Origin: Pisolithus tinctorius
Taxonomy: Eukaryota; Basidiomycota; Agaricomycetes; Boletales; Pisolithaceae
DNA: 64,000 nucleotides
NCBI GenBank assembly: GCA_024663395.1
Contig: JANFAH010000013.1
Location: forward strand, 930,001-994,000
Direction: 5' to 3'
The translations under genes were made by a program, and so were the position numbers. The notes beneath the pieces were generated by a model. The model made no database searches. It saw only the letters and a list, made by a program, of their open reading frames with translations, and was not told the origin of the DNA. Positions 10,582 to 21,616 of the stretch are shown piece after piece. Every line of letters begins with the position of its first letter. The first letter of the stretch is position 1.

Positions 10582-13223
10582 CTACAGCTTGGGCTTAACC
10601 TCTTTGAGACGGGCTCCAAGAAGTCTTTCATCTAGGATGCGTGAGTTAGGATTAGTCCGCCATTTTCATCAAGAAGAATGCAATGTGAAGGGATTGGGAT
10701 AAGGAGGGCCACATGAGTGTGCGCCACATGGGAGTGTAGAATGGAACCAGCGGGACCTGAACGGATAACTAGACATACAGTTGCCCTCATATAGGTTATC
10801 CATTGGAACGGGGACCACATGTGTGTGGATGTTGGATGCGTCTACCATCTCCGGTACGATCTCTGCAATTGTGCGTGCTCCGAGGAGGCGCATGTTCATC
10901 TCGAATTCTTCCTGTATGACATACATAGCACAAAAGAAAGTGAGTCATTGCATTCCACAGTACTCGTTAGGTATAGCGCAACACCCACATGTAGTATCTG
11001 CAAAGCCTTATCGATGCCGTCTGGTCCGTATGAGGAATAAGCATACAGGAAGGGTCTGCCAATTCCAACTAACGAATCACGTGAGAATGCATGGACGTCC
11101 GCTCCGTCTCTGTTGTAGCTCACCAGCAGTAGCCCCGAGCGCGACCGCTTTGATCACATCAGTAGCGCGTCGCACACCACCATCCACAAACAGCTGGAAC
11201 TTCTCATTCGGGAAGTTGAGCCCGCGCTTCTCCTTTAGCTTTGAAACGACTTCGACAAGAACCTCTACACCTGAGCGGGCAAAATCCAGTTGGCGTCCGC
11301 CATGGTTGGAAAGGACAACCCCAGCAAGACCGCGATCGTAAGCTTCCAAAGCATCCTTGTGGGATCAGTTAGTTTCGGAACAACGTGCAAGACCTGAGCT
11401 GCGCCTGCCTCCCAACTTTGCACGCCTTTCAGAATTAGGGGCACTACAAAAATGGAAGGTGAGTCTGACAGTTGAAGCCAAGATAACTTGTCCTATTACT
11501 CTTCGTAATACTCCTGAACCAATCTAAGTCTGCCCATTGCAATGCCGGGTCGATGAATGACTACGCCGTATGCAAAACACAATGAGTTCGTCATGCTTAA
11601 CGTAGTCGTATCCATGTAACCCATATCGAAACAAGACTCACACTGATGGCCCTCGCTGCACCCTGCGACCTGTCCACGTTTCCCTGGCCCGCCTTACTCA
11701 CCTCGGAAGGGTCCTCTGCATCGAATTTCTGCCTCATATCTTTCTCGCGTCGGCCAAGTTGCGGCGCATCGACCGTGATAAAGAGTGCTTTGATTCCACG
11801 GCCCTCGGCGTGTTGCACTATTCGCTTCGTGATCGAACGGTCCTTGTTTACGTACAACTGGAAAAATAAAACTTGACCTGCATCGGCGGCATTGACGATC
11901 TCGTCGAACGAACAGGATGCCAATGTCGGAATCTATGAATTGGTCGATTTGCCAGCTGTACGGGCGAACGGCAGGGATACCTTACATACCATTTGAATAA
12001 GCCCGTGTTTGGCTGCGGCACGTGTGAGGTTGAGCTCGCCATCAGGATGGCCAAGCTTTCCTAACGCCGTAGCTGTCTATTGCATTATCAAAGGTTTCTG
12101 CCCGTATCACGTTGGCGCAACCAAAACTTACGATGTAAACTGGCATACTTGACTTATGTCCTAATATCCTCGTCGACCAGTCGACTTTCGTCACGTCTCT
12201 GAGGATGCGCGGACGGAACCATATTCTAAAGCATGACGACTGTCAACGATCCAGCGCGTCCGCGCGCGGCAACGCGGAATTTGCAGGATGCATGACACAT
12301 ACCTATGAAACGCAGTGTGGTTTTCCCTGTGCGTAATCTCGTCATCCGCCGCGGACGAATAGTATGCCCACGCCTTCTCGGGCATCACTTGTCTCGCAAC
12401 CGCCTTCACGCAATTATGAATGAACACTTATCGCAGAGAAGAGAATGTGAAGGACCGGTGCACCTCGAAATCATGCAAGTTCAGGATCTCCGAAAGCCTC
12501 GGGCGTGAATTGATCCGGGCCTGCCTCGCCTGCTCTTCCTCGCTCATCGGATCATCCAAGGCAATTTGGTTAATTGTACTGCGGTCGACGGGTCCAAGGC
12601 TATAGTGTCATCCCAGTCATTAACGGAGTTATCGAAGCCCAGAGCGCAGTCGATGGAGACAGTGAGGAGCGAGAAGTAAAGCTACATACTGTTTATCCGG
12701 TTTGAGATTGGTCGTGATCGCATCAGGAGGGTGTATAGGGTCATATTCTTTCCTGTTTGTGACGCTCTCGATTCAGCGACTCGGGGCTTGGTAGACAGCT
12801 TCTATAACCAAGGGAGGACATACGTTGCATCTTTGCCTGCGTATTTGAGGATAATCTTGCTCCCGCCTATTTCGAATAATTATGAGTTTGAGCGCTGTCT
12901 TATCCAAAGAAGTAAAGGCAGAATTACCAGGGTGATCTATACATGCGCCGCATGGCTGAGGTTGGTTGATGTGGAGGAAGTGAGAGACATACCATCGAGG
13001 AAGTTTGTCACGTCGTACGCGTTCCCTATATCACATTTACAACCAAGTCAATACATATTTTCTCTAACGACTCGAGAAAGTTGATGCGCATCAACACACC
13101 ATGGACGATAATCCAACAACTCTCGCGGGAGCTATGTGCTGCCACTTCTTGTGCTGTAAGTAGTCTCTTGGCCTGTGATCCCACCCCACCAACGTTCACT
13201 TGACCATTCGACCCTGAGTCCAT
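10582..13223 (-). CDS. flavocytochrome b2-type 2-hydroxyacid dehydrogenase, copy 1
   Basis: FMN-dependent oxidase of L-lactate or a related 2-hydroxyacid (glyoxylate is an alternative) with an N-terminal cytochrome b5 domain. Start ATG at 13221-13223. The b5 domain reads AQEVAAHSSRESCWIIVHG, AYDVTNFLD, DHPGGSK, IILKYAGKDAT over several tiny exons; the heme-ligand HPG lies in a 9-nt exon at 12928-12936. The FMN barrel includes AWAYYSSAADDEIT, GKLGHPDGELNLTRAA, LFITVDAPQLGRREKDMR and SNHGGRQLD, whose His is the expected catalytic base. The last intron joins NLYEGN to YERLLGARLKEVKPKL, stop at 10582. The C-terminal PKL resembles a weak peroxisomal PTS1. No mitochondrial presequence is visible. 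It is an inverted paralogue of the gene at 16708. One intron near 11360-11410 appears to need a GC donor; otherwise the gene looks intact. Confidence 0.87.
12928..12936 (-). other. 9-nt micro-exon with the heme-ligand HPG
   Basis: The nine bases ATCACCCTG (coding strand) lie between a 56-nt intron (12937-12992, GTATGT...ATAG) and a 61-nt intron (12867-12927, GTAATT...ATAG). They complete D-H-P-G between FLD and GSKIILKYAG. Without this exon the b5 domain would lack its first heme-binding His. The paralogue at 16708 has an intron at the 5' position but none at the 3' position. Confidence 0.7.
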
Positions 13224-14353
13224 GGTCCGTTTGTCGCTTCACTTTCTCTTCCGGAGAGATACCGAGTGCAAAGGAGGAGAAATGCGACGTTAGAGCGGAA
13301 ACAATGAACTTCGCACTTGGCGGAATGCGAGTTGAGAAGAAGGGCCGCAAAAGATAAGGCAGAGTATGAGCACCACAGGGGCGCTGACAGTGGGAGTCCT
13401 GACTTTCAGTTCAACTCTGCAAGTTCCACAAAGACGAGAAACTGCGGCCGAGAACGGTGCCGACGGGCCGCCAGTTCAACCCCTCCTTCACCCCCAAATG
13501 AGTGACGTAATCTACGGAAAGGCCAACTGCACACTGAAAAAATAATTCGGAGGATGTAAGCACAAAAAAAAATCATGACGGTGATTAACAAAGCGGTCCC
13601 TTCCTACATCGGTAATAATGAGATTTTTCCAGACCAAGTTCAGGCCTCAGGGACCTCGTGCTACCGATACCATAGCCAGGGTTCTGCACGTGCCTGCGCC
13701 AAATAAAACCAAAGACGCCATTTCGAGACCCTGACGGGACTCGTTGCCGATTTGGCCACCCGAATAAAAGTCAACGTGATTGGCGATCCCGTCTTGTCGA
13801 TTGGCTCGTAGGGATCGAGTCCCCGTAACGTAAACTTCCATTTGGGGTATAGCGCAGCCGAAGTGCTTCATACACGTAAATGAAGGTAAGTTTAATGTAT
13901 GCGGCATTGAGGCCGCGGGGACTCCGCATCGACACAGATAGCCAGAGGGAGCCCAACTGCCTTGTAAGTTGTCAGCGAGACAGTGGTGTCAGCGACCCTA
14001 CTCAGTGGAGGCAGATCTACGTGATGTACATACAGCTTTCGTTGTGGGGGTTTACATGCAGCTCGCAACGATCGATGACGGAGGCATACATCAAGTTTAC
14101 AGTAGTGACTTCTCCAAAATATGGGGGGTGCCTAAGATGCATCGGAAATATTGTGCATTGCAGGACGATTAGAGAGGGAACATTCTACTTCAGATACCAG
14201 TGCTACCGATGTGCGAGATGCCATGTTCTTTTTATACAACCTCGCCCTTAAAGCCGAGATGGAAAAAAAGAAAGAAAAAATGAAAACGAGTGCAAGCATG
14301 CCTGAGGAGAGCAAGGAGATATAAAACAAGGGGGGGTTCAACGAGGGAACACT
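13224..14353. other. intergenic stretch, uncertain small ORFs
   Basis: Separates flavocytochrome copy 1 and the ICL-like lyase. A plus-strand open stretch at 13880-14251 and minus-strand stretches at 13647-13956 (for example YVYEALRLRYTPNGSLRYGD) look slightly protein-like, but no family, start or splice pattern could be supported. Confidence 0.3.
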
Positions 14354-15871
14354 CTATACGACTTCAAAAGCCGTTCCGCCCGCCCGAGCATCGAGTTCGA
14401 CAACATCGCTCAGACCTTTCATAGCCATTAAAATGAAAATTCAGCACAGGAAAAAATCATGCGCACCCATGACTTCAAAGAACGCTTTTGGATCCATTCC
14501 CTGCGCAGAGGTAAAGTCCGTGCCCGTCTTCTTGAGGGACTGCATGGCTGCCCGAATCCCGTGGACGGCGGCAACGCACGAAACTAGAGAGAAAACTACG
14601 CAAAATGAGTCCACGGTCACTTCACCAGTTAGTAAACCTACTGATAATCTTTGCACCAAGTACTTCTGCTTCTTTGCACGTAAACGATGGCGTAAGACCA
14701 CCCGAAATGACGTTCACGAGCACCGGCTTCGGCTTGAGGGCCTCGATTGTCTTGGTGAGGAGTTGAGAAGTCTTGACACCCTCAATAAAGCAAACATCTG
14801 CGCCGGCATCTGCTGCAAGCTTCAATCGAGCGATTGCCTCGTCCATGCCAAGTACTTGTGCGGAATCAGTGCGGCCAATGATTACCTACAAAGGAAACCG
14901 CATTAATGGTGAGGATCGAAATTACTGATCCACGGGTGGGACCCACAAAGTTAGAGCCGCCTGGGATGGAGTCCCGAGCAATGACAGCTGCACGGATGCG
15001 GGTAACAAACTCTTCCCGCGAAACGACTTGCTTCCCCATTAGATGACCACAGCGCTTCGTCTGTACCTGGTCTTCAATGTGCATGGCAGCAACACCTGCA
15101 CGCGCGTACTGATACACCGTGCGAGCCACCATGGCCGTACCACCGAAACTTTCGTGCGTGTAAGAAACAGTAACGAAGTAAAGACGAGAAGGCATACCCA
15201 GTATCAGCATCGGCGATAACAGGTGTCGTGGGGCTGAGACCGCACACCATTTGTGCGGATTGAACGAAATCATTGAGAGTTGCGATGGCAAGATCTGGCA
15301 TGCCGAGACGAGAAGCAGTGGTTGCAGCACCGGACTGGTAAAGGCAGTCGAAGCCAGCTTCTAGTGCACAACGAGCACTAATGCCATCGCAGATGCCCGG
15401 AGCAACCTATGAACACATTTTAAGTTTTTATCGTGCAATATATAAACCGATACCTACAACAATTCCGGGACGAGCCAGCATTTGGCGGAGACGAGTTGCA
15501 GGATCATATGAGAGGGGACCGTCGATGAAGTTCTTGGGATCCAAACGCGGATTATAATATACACCTGGTTTGAGCGGGCGTTCGGGGGAAGGAGTGAGAC
15601 GACGGTCGGAAGGTTCGGAATCAGTAGAAGAAGTATCGGTCGAGGAGCGATCTACAGCAACCTGAACTACAGGTGCTTGTGTAGGTTCTGGGCTCCTATA
15701 ATAATCGAGACCGGGGGCCATTCTTCTAAGGAGACTAAAGAGTACGGTAGGTAGGAACGGCGTGGTGGAATATACACAGGGGGGAAGATTAGAGAAATGG
15801 TTTGTGGGGGAGGGCGCTGTTGAAGACTGAACAGGAAGGGGGCGGGTATTTGTAGGTTCGGACGAGAGCAT
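14354..15871 (-). CDS. isocitrate lyase/PEP-mutase family lyase (oxaloacetate hydrolase- or methylisocitrate lyase-like)
   Basis: Mg-dependent C-C lyase of the ICL/PEPM superfamily. After a Ser/Pro-rich N-terminal stretch of about 100 residues comes RLRQMLARPGIVVAPGICDG, ISARCALEAGFDCLYQSG, the metal site DADTGFGG, MHIEDQVQTKRCGHLMGK with the catalytic-loop Cys (KRCGH), IGRTDSAQ, and a C-terminus ending LDARAGGTAFEVV with stop TAG at 14354-14356. The Cys-containing KRCGH loop argues for a lyase or oxaloacetate acetylhydrolase rather than a true phosphonomutase, but the substrate cannot be read from the sequence. The ATG at 15871 is the upstream choice; an internal ATG at about 15721 would drop 50 residues of uncertain value. 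It lies between two inverted flavocytochrome b2 genes, suggesting a shared glyoxylate/oxalate or 2-oxoacid role. Confidence 0.82.
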
Positions 15872-16707
15872 GTTTTCCTTTTTTTCATGCTTACTTACAG
15901 GATATTCGCCAACCGACGCAGGCGGACACGCACACTGGAAAGGGTTAAAGCGGTGTTACGTACAGAACCTGTTTGCCGCCAAGCGGAAAAGCGGAAAGGT
16001 TCATGATGACAAGACACCGCAAAAGGAAGAGCGATTCCACGTTGCGGAATTTAATTCCAGTCTGCTGCCATTCCTCTCCCTAGGTCGGGTTTACGGTTGA
16101 TAACAATCACTTGACTTGAAAAGATCCAAAAGGTGCTCCCTTTGACAGGCCGGCCCACCGGGGTAAAGATAGCTTAGTCGTTGTTTCAGGGATTTGACAT
16201 CGGTTTGATTGTATCCCTGCACGTCATCGGCGACCATTAACCAAGTGTACGTCGTTGCTGCAATCCCACGTGCTCCCGGACGTTGAGCGGAGTTTGACAG
16301 CCACGCCGCCTCGAGTCGCCATTGATTTCCTGATTTGGGAATACCGACTTGGAGCACCACCGAAAGGGAAGAACACTGTCAGAATATCTAATATTCCACT
16401 GGGAATCTCAGATTCAGCGCAGTAACAAAGTTCCGAGCGGTAGCAAGCGATTAGTACCCAGTGTTGGTCTTTTGGAAAACAAAGCACAGTCGGCGTTAGA
16501 ACGAAAAAACGAGAGACCACCATTCGCAGCCCAGGTCGTCTTCGCCGACCTCCACCAGACTGCAAACCGGTCTAACACCGACTCTGTCATCTTGATCTCA
16601 CCGGGTGGGCACTGCACGGTGTCTGCTATTCCGTTCCGTCCTTCTAGATAACATGGCCTTGTGGTGTGTACTTTCTTTTCCTCCCAAGAAAGCCGCCTCC
16701 CTGAAGA
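15872..16707. other. intergenic region upstream of two divergent genes
   Basis: Lies between the 5' ends of the lyase (-) and flavocytochrome copy 2 (+), so it should hold both promoters. A minus-strand open stretch at 16091-16360 ending in DLFKSSDCYQP could be coding, but I cannot place it in a family or give it convincing exons. Confidence 0.35.
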
Positions 16708-18891
16708 ATGTCACTCATATCTACCCAGACAGTCGCAGAACACGCGAGCCCAGAAAGTTGCTGGATCATCGTACATGGACGTGTATACGATGTAACAGAG
16801 TTTCTGCCAGGTATGGCGTTGTTGCGCCACTTCACATGTGCCTCTTCTCATTCCGTTGATAAGAGCATCCCGGTGGCAGCAAGATCATCCTCAAATATGC
16901 CGGAAAGGACGCTACGTACGTTCATTTCTCCTTGGCGATTTGTCCCTCACTTATTGTCTTGTGCAGTGAGGCATATGATCCAATTCACCCTCCCGATGCA
17001 ATCACCACACACCTCCCCAAACATAAGCAGTACGCTTCTATTTCTGTGCAACGCTTGGCGCACTACTCACTGTTCACAGTCTTGGCCCTGTAGACCCTCA
17101 AACGGTGGTCAAAATCGAGAGAGTTCTCAGCGAAGAAGAAAAGAAGCGCCAAGAATTAGTAGCTTCTCGCCCTCCAATCGATGAAATTGTTAATCTGCAC
17201 GACTTTGAGGTCAGACGTGACATTAACGAGATGAAAGACCCCTGACTTGGTTGATGCCTAGGCTGTCGCAAAAGCCATCCTTCCCCCTAAAGCATGGGCT
17301 TATTACTCTTCTGCTTCAGATGATGAGATCACCATTCGGGAGAATCGCGCTGCCTATCAGAGGCAAGTTGATTCCTGCGCACGATATGCCGTCACAATAA
17401 GCATACCCACAGAATTTGGTTCCGCCCGCGGATTCTTCGCGATGTTTCGGTGGTTAACTGGTCTACGACTATCTTGGGTTACAAGTCGTCACTTCCGGTA
17501 TATATCGTACGTACCTATTCCCCCACGCGCCTCGTGGTTTCTGTCTCACAAACTTTCGACTAACCCTTGCGGGGACCACCGCATTTCTCACTTTGCTTTT
17601 ATTGCCACCCTTCCAGTCTGCCACCGCACTTGGTAAGCTCGGGCACCCTGATGGAGAACTCAACTTGACCCGGGCTGCTGGTAAACATGGCGTTATCCAA
17701 ATGGTAAGCTAGGGGCATTTTCGCCCCATTAGGCAGGTTGCTTGTATTGACCCCTTTTTGTCTCTTCCTTTGACACGCGGCTGCACGTTCCCATCCACAC
17801 CACGACACACAGATCCCGACGCTTGCATCCTGCTCGTTTGACGAGATCGTCGACGCCGCTGTACCAGGCCAAACCCTCTTTTTGCAACTTTACGTTAATC
17901 GCGACAGGGAGATCACAAAGCGCTATGTCCAACATGCCGAAAAGCGTGGTGTAAAGGCCCTCTTCATCACCGTCGATGCCCCACAATTGGGTCGACGTGA
18001 GAAAGACATGCGCATGAAGTTTGTCGACGAAAGTGGCGTCGCCAAAGTTCAGGATGGCGACAAGAATGTGAAGAAGGACGAAGGAGTTGCGCGTGCGATC
18101 TCGGTTAGTGCTCATTGCTTCATCCTGGCCGGTTCATCTTATAATATGCTCGAGGTAGTCCTTCATCGATCCTTCGCTTTCATGGAAAGATATTCCGTGG
18201 TTTAAGAGTATCACTAACAGCAAGTATTCACTAGCCTACGCAAAATGTGTCTTAAGTGATTTCCTTGCCAGTGCATATTGTCCTCAAGGGGGTCGCAACC
18301 CCCGAAGATGCCTTGATGGCCTATGACTATGGTCTAGCTGGCATCGTTCTTTCTAATCACGGTGGAAGGCAGCTCGACACTGCTCGTTCCGGTGTCGAAA
18401 ACCTCATTGACATTGTTGCGGCCCTCAAGACTCGCGGCCCATGGCCGAACCCGCGATTCGCGATCTTCGTGGATGGAGGTGTAAGACGCGCTAGCGACGT
18501 CTTGAAAGCGATCGCGTTGGGTGCCTCTGCTGTAGGCGTAGGACGTGCCTTCATGTACTCGTTCTGTGCGTACGGGCAGGAGGGTGTCCAGAAGGCGTTC
18601 CAGATCTTTAGGGTATGTTTGTCTGGACTGCGTTGCTCACATTTTGCTGACAACGCGAACTAGGACGAACTCGAAATGAACATGCGTCTCATTGGGGTAC
18701 GCTCGATTGATGAGTTAACCTCTGATTTGGTTGATGCCAGCGGGCTCCACGCACACGTCGGCATTACCCCAACAGATAACCTCTACAACTCGACATGTAC
18801 GTTACTCTTGGTCTACTCTTCCGCGTTCACCACTGACCATCTTGGAATAGACCAACCCCTTGCGCTTGCTCCGTTCAGGGCGAAACTTTAA
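16708..18891 (+). CDS. flavocytochrome b2-type dehydrogenase, copy 2, with C-terminal AKL
   Basis: Same family as the gene at 10582-13223. The ATG at 16708 starts MSLISTQTVAEHASPESCWI, the b5 domain, followed across an intron by FLPEHPGGSKIILKYAGKDA. A linker ends KKRQELVASRPPIDEIVNLH. The FMN domain includes AWAYYSSASDDEITIREN, GHPDGELNLTRAAGKHGVIQ, LFITVDAPQLGRREKDMRMK, LSNHGGRQLDTARSGVENL (catalytic His, substrate-binding Arg) and FVDGGVRRASDVLKAIALGA. The protein ends LALAPFRAKL; AKL is a canonical type-1 peroxisomal targeting signal and there is no mitochondrial presequence. The intron 18220-18271 starts GCAAGT, a GC-AG intron in the position where copy 1 has a GT donor. L-lactate oxidation is the family default. 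A brown-rot fungal glyoxylate dehydrogenase of this family that makes oxalate is known to me, so glyoxylate is a serious alternative. Confidence 0.88.
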
Positions 18892-19555
18892 ACCGTCTTG
18901 GCGGTTCATGATAGATTGTAGAAGACACTTGAAAGTGCGTATCTTACGCTTGCACAGCCCTGTTTTTCGTTCCCTCTACGCAAATCGGAATGGTATTCAT
19001 ACTTCCATATTAAGTTGTGGGATGAGATAGTAGTTTGAACGCCCGGTGAATCAGTGTGAATCCTTGGACCAACGGTCTTACAGGTAGATAGTGCCAAGGC
19101 GCCCAGCAACCTCATTCATTCCGTGTTTTGTCCCGCGAACTGCGGAAGTCAGATAGGCTGCCCCACTGAGCTACTTGCAACTCAATGAATCCTTGGCGGT
19201 CGAAAAATAGCTTTATGCACCCGCGTTGCGGCAGTTCAGGGGCACGTGTACACGTAACTAAACGGGTAGATCCAGAAATACTGGCAGAAACAATTGCTTG
19301 AAGACAGGTGACCATGACGTACCGTTCGTCGAGATCTTCGACACCACCGAGCACGGCGCGCAGTAGAATTCTCCAAGAGGAACAGTTGGCAGCAATAGAC
19401 TTCAAATGGATTCGTCTATTCGGACCGCGTAGTACTGAATGCCAATAACAGCATCTAATAGCGATTCACACGTGAACCCATTCCAACGTACATACAGTCT
19501 CCCTTATAAAACCTGCGAGCGGATGACGGGAACTGTCTGACAAGTACCAGTAATC
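18892..19555. other. convergent 3' intergenic region
   Basis: Between the 3' ends of flavocytochrome copy 2 (+) and the GT61 gene (-). It holds small meaningless open stretches and probably both terminators; no poly(A) signal was assigned. Confidence 0.35.
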
Positions 19556-21276
19556 TCATGTCTGAAGTATCTCCAGACAGGCCTTCGCTACGGCAACACC
19601 ATCAATGGGTATTTGGCTCCCGTGGAACCCTTTGGGATACGCTTTACGGGGTAAATTTTCATTCGTAAACGACCTACGTCAAGATAAAGGTCAGTGGGAA
19701 CATATCCATGTCAAATTGCATGGGGAGACGTACACATTGTCCCACCAACCATAGTAGTTTACCCCCACTGTGTACGCAGTATATTGGTAATCGGGCGTAA
19801 ACCCGCCTGGGTAGTAAAACTCCATCAACGTCCTATGTTTCGATGGGCGCATCCAGACGACTGAGGTCAGTCCGTTTCCGTGTACGCCCAACATAATCTA
19901 AGTACAAAACAGATTGAGTGACGAATTCACTCTAATCAGACGCAAACGAATCCACGCACTGTTGTCCGCACTGCCAGTTTCATCTGTTCTTCTCGCGACA
20001 GCTTCTCCATACTCACGATGTTCACTTCATACCCATATTCGTCTTCCAGTGCATACAGAGCCTCGACCAGCAGCTCATGGTCCTCGGCTATGAGCCTTCG
20101 CCCACTTGACTGTCTCGATATATACGTGATTACAGGACGTTCCATATCAGGCAACTCGGAAAGCCCTGCAAACTTCATGACGTTCCTTGCAATAGGGGTC
20201 CACCAATGAGGGGTACCAGGAAGTGAGCACGCCTCAGCCAGAGGTCGTCCCACCTTTTTAGAGTGCTGCCCTTCTTTGGCAGCTGCTCGGTCCGAAAGGA
20301 AGACACGGTCGAGCAAAAATGCCCTGCCCAGCTGAGCGCGATCATCCCAGTCGTTGGAGTCTTCAATGGTCACCGAGGGAAAGGTGCTTCTGAGCATCCA
20401 CTGGTTCAGGCGTGCAGGATCGCGCCACCGACTAGCGTCCAAATGTATGAACCAAATGCGTCGAGGGGAGGGGAGAACAGTATCCCCCGACTCGGAGATG
20501 GAAGGATCTAGAGAAGAGTAGGTCCGCCAAAAGCCAAGGAAGAGCTCCGCAGTCCAGTGGTAGTAGTGCGGGATGCTATATGGTCGTGTTATCGGTCAAA
20601 TGAAGTTCGAATAGATTGCAAACTCATAGAATCCGGACGTACAATTGCGGTGGGTCGTTGACCATCCACTAATGGAGCACGCACGCGGTGAGAATATGGC
20701 CCTCGAGGCTTGGCAACGCGAATAGAGAGGAGGTTTACTTACTGTGAAACCGTCTATCAGCGTCGCATCAGTGCCAAACAGTTCCCTGGCTTCTGCTACC
20801 GAAATAATACGCATTTCTCGGTCGGTTGGAAGTCGTGCAGCTATGGATGCCGGGTCGTTCTTTATCTCGACGCCGGTAGAAGTCAACATTTTGCGTGGCG
20901 GGATGGTCTCAGGCTTGTCTGTCACCACGAAAACAGTCCCATTCATGACGTAGAGGTTATCGAATATCGTCCATCCTGAGTATGGTCATCTGAGTAGGCG
21001 AAACAATGCCAATAATTTATCATCCATACCCGGAGCGTGGATCACGATGTTCGTCTGAGGTATCGCATCTTGTTCAGCCGGCCAATCCGCATGGATTCTC
21101 CAATTCTCTCGGTCGCCGGCCAAGTCCTCAGCCTGGTTGAAAAACAATCCAGAGAAACTACCGGCGAGTGATCCTCGGACGCTGAAGACGTGAAACGACG
21201 CCAAAAGGGAGAATAACACGACAGCGAATAGGATTATTTCCCGTCTCTTCGGCGGTGCGGGTAGGGATCTGAGCAT
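19556..21276 (-). CDS. GT61-family glycosyltransferase (DUF563), type II membrane protein
   Basis: Golgi/ER-type glycosyltransferase related to plant xylosyl/arabinosyltransferases and EOGT; in fungi these modify glycans. The start at 21276 gives a short basic cytosolic tail (MLRSLPAPPKRRE) and one hydrophobic anchor (IILFAVVLFSLLASFHVF), then a lumenal catalytic region. Conserved features are a HYYHWTAELFLGFW-type segment near 20550-20610, ITYISRQSSGRRL with its arginines, MLGVHGNGLTSVVWM near 19860-19894 (the family GxHGxxLT signature) and LMEFYYPGG. The last exon ends HGSQIPIDGVAVAKACLEIL, stop at 19556-19558. Several introns interrupt the gene, including one just before MLGVHGNG. Donor and acceptor sugars are unknown. 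Confidence 0.82.
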
Positions 21277-21616
21277 GGGGAATCAGTCACTCACTTGCAA
21301 CTGACCGACTGATGGGGAGGATCAGAGCGGGTGATCTACTTAGCGCCAAGGGGTGCATCTTGCTTATCTGTCAAGACGTCGTCAAGTACCTTTCTACAAT
21401 TCAGACGTTTCACGCGGCAGGTTGGCACAGCCACGTCACACAGACGGAGATGACCCTACTCAAGTTGCTACAGCCTACGGGTTGTAGTCACGATACATCA
21501 GGAACAATTGAACTTTGTTGTAACATGGATACACGGAACAATCCTACATAAAACTCGTTCGCAGAAATCGTAAAGGCGTCCTCGTGACCAGTGGCAATGA
21601 GCGGGTACACGGCTCA

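Noticed and set aside
19130..19210. Minus-strand stretch with TAGCTCAGTGGG and TTCGCGGG, tRNA-like
   Set aside because: Acceptor, anticodon and T arms could not be paired into a cloverleaf; the similarity is limited to a D-loop-like phrase.
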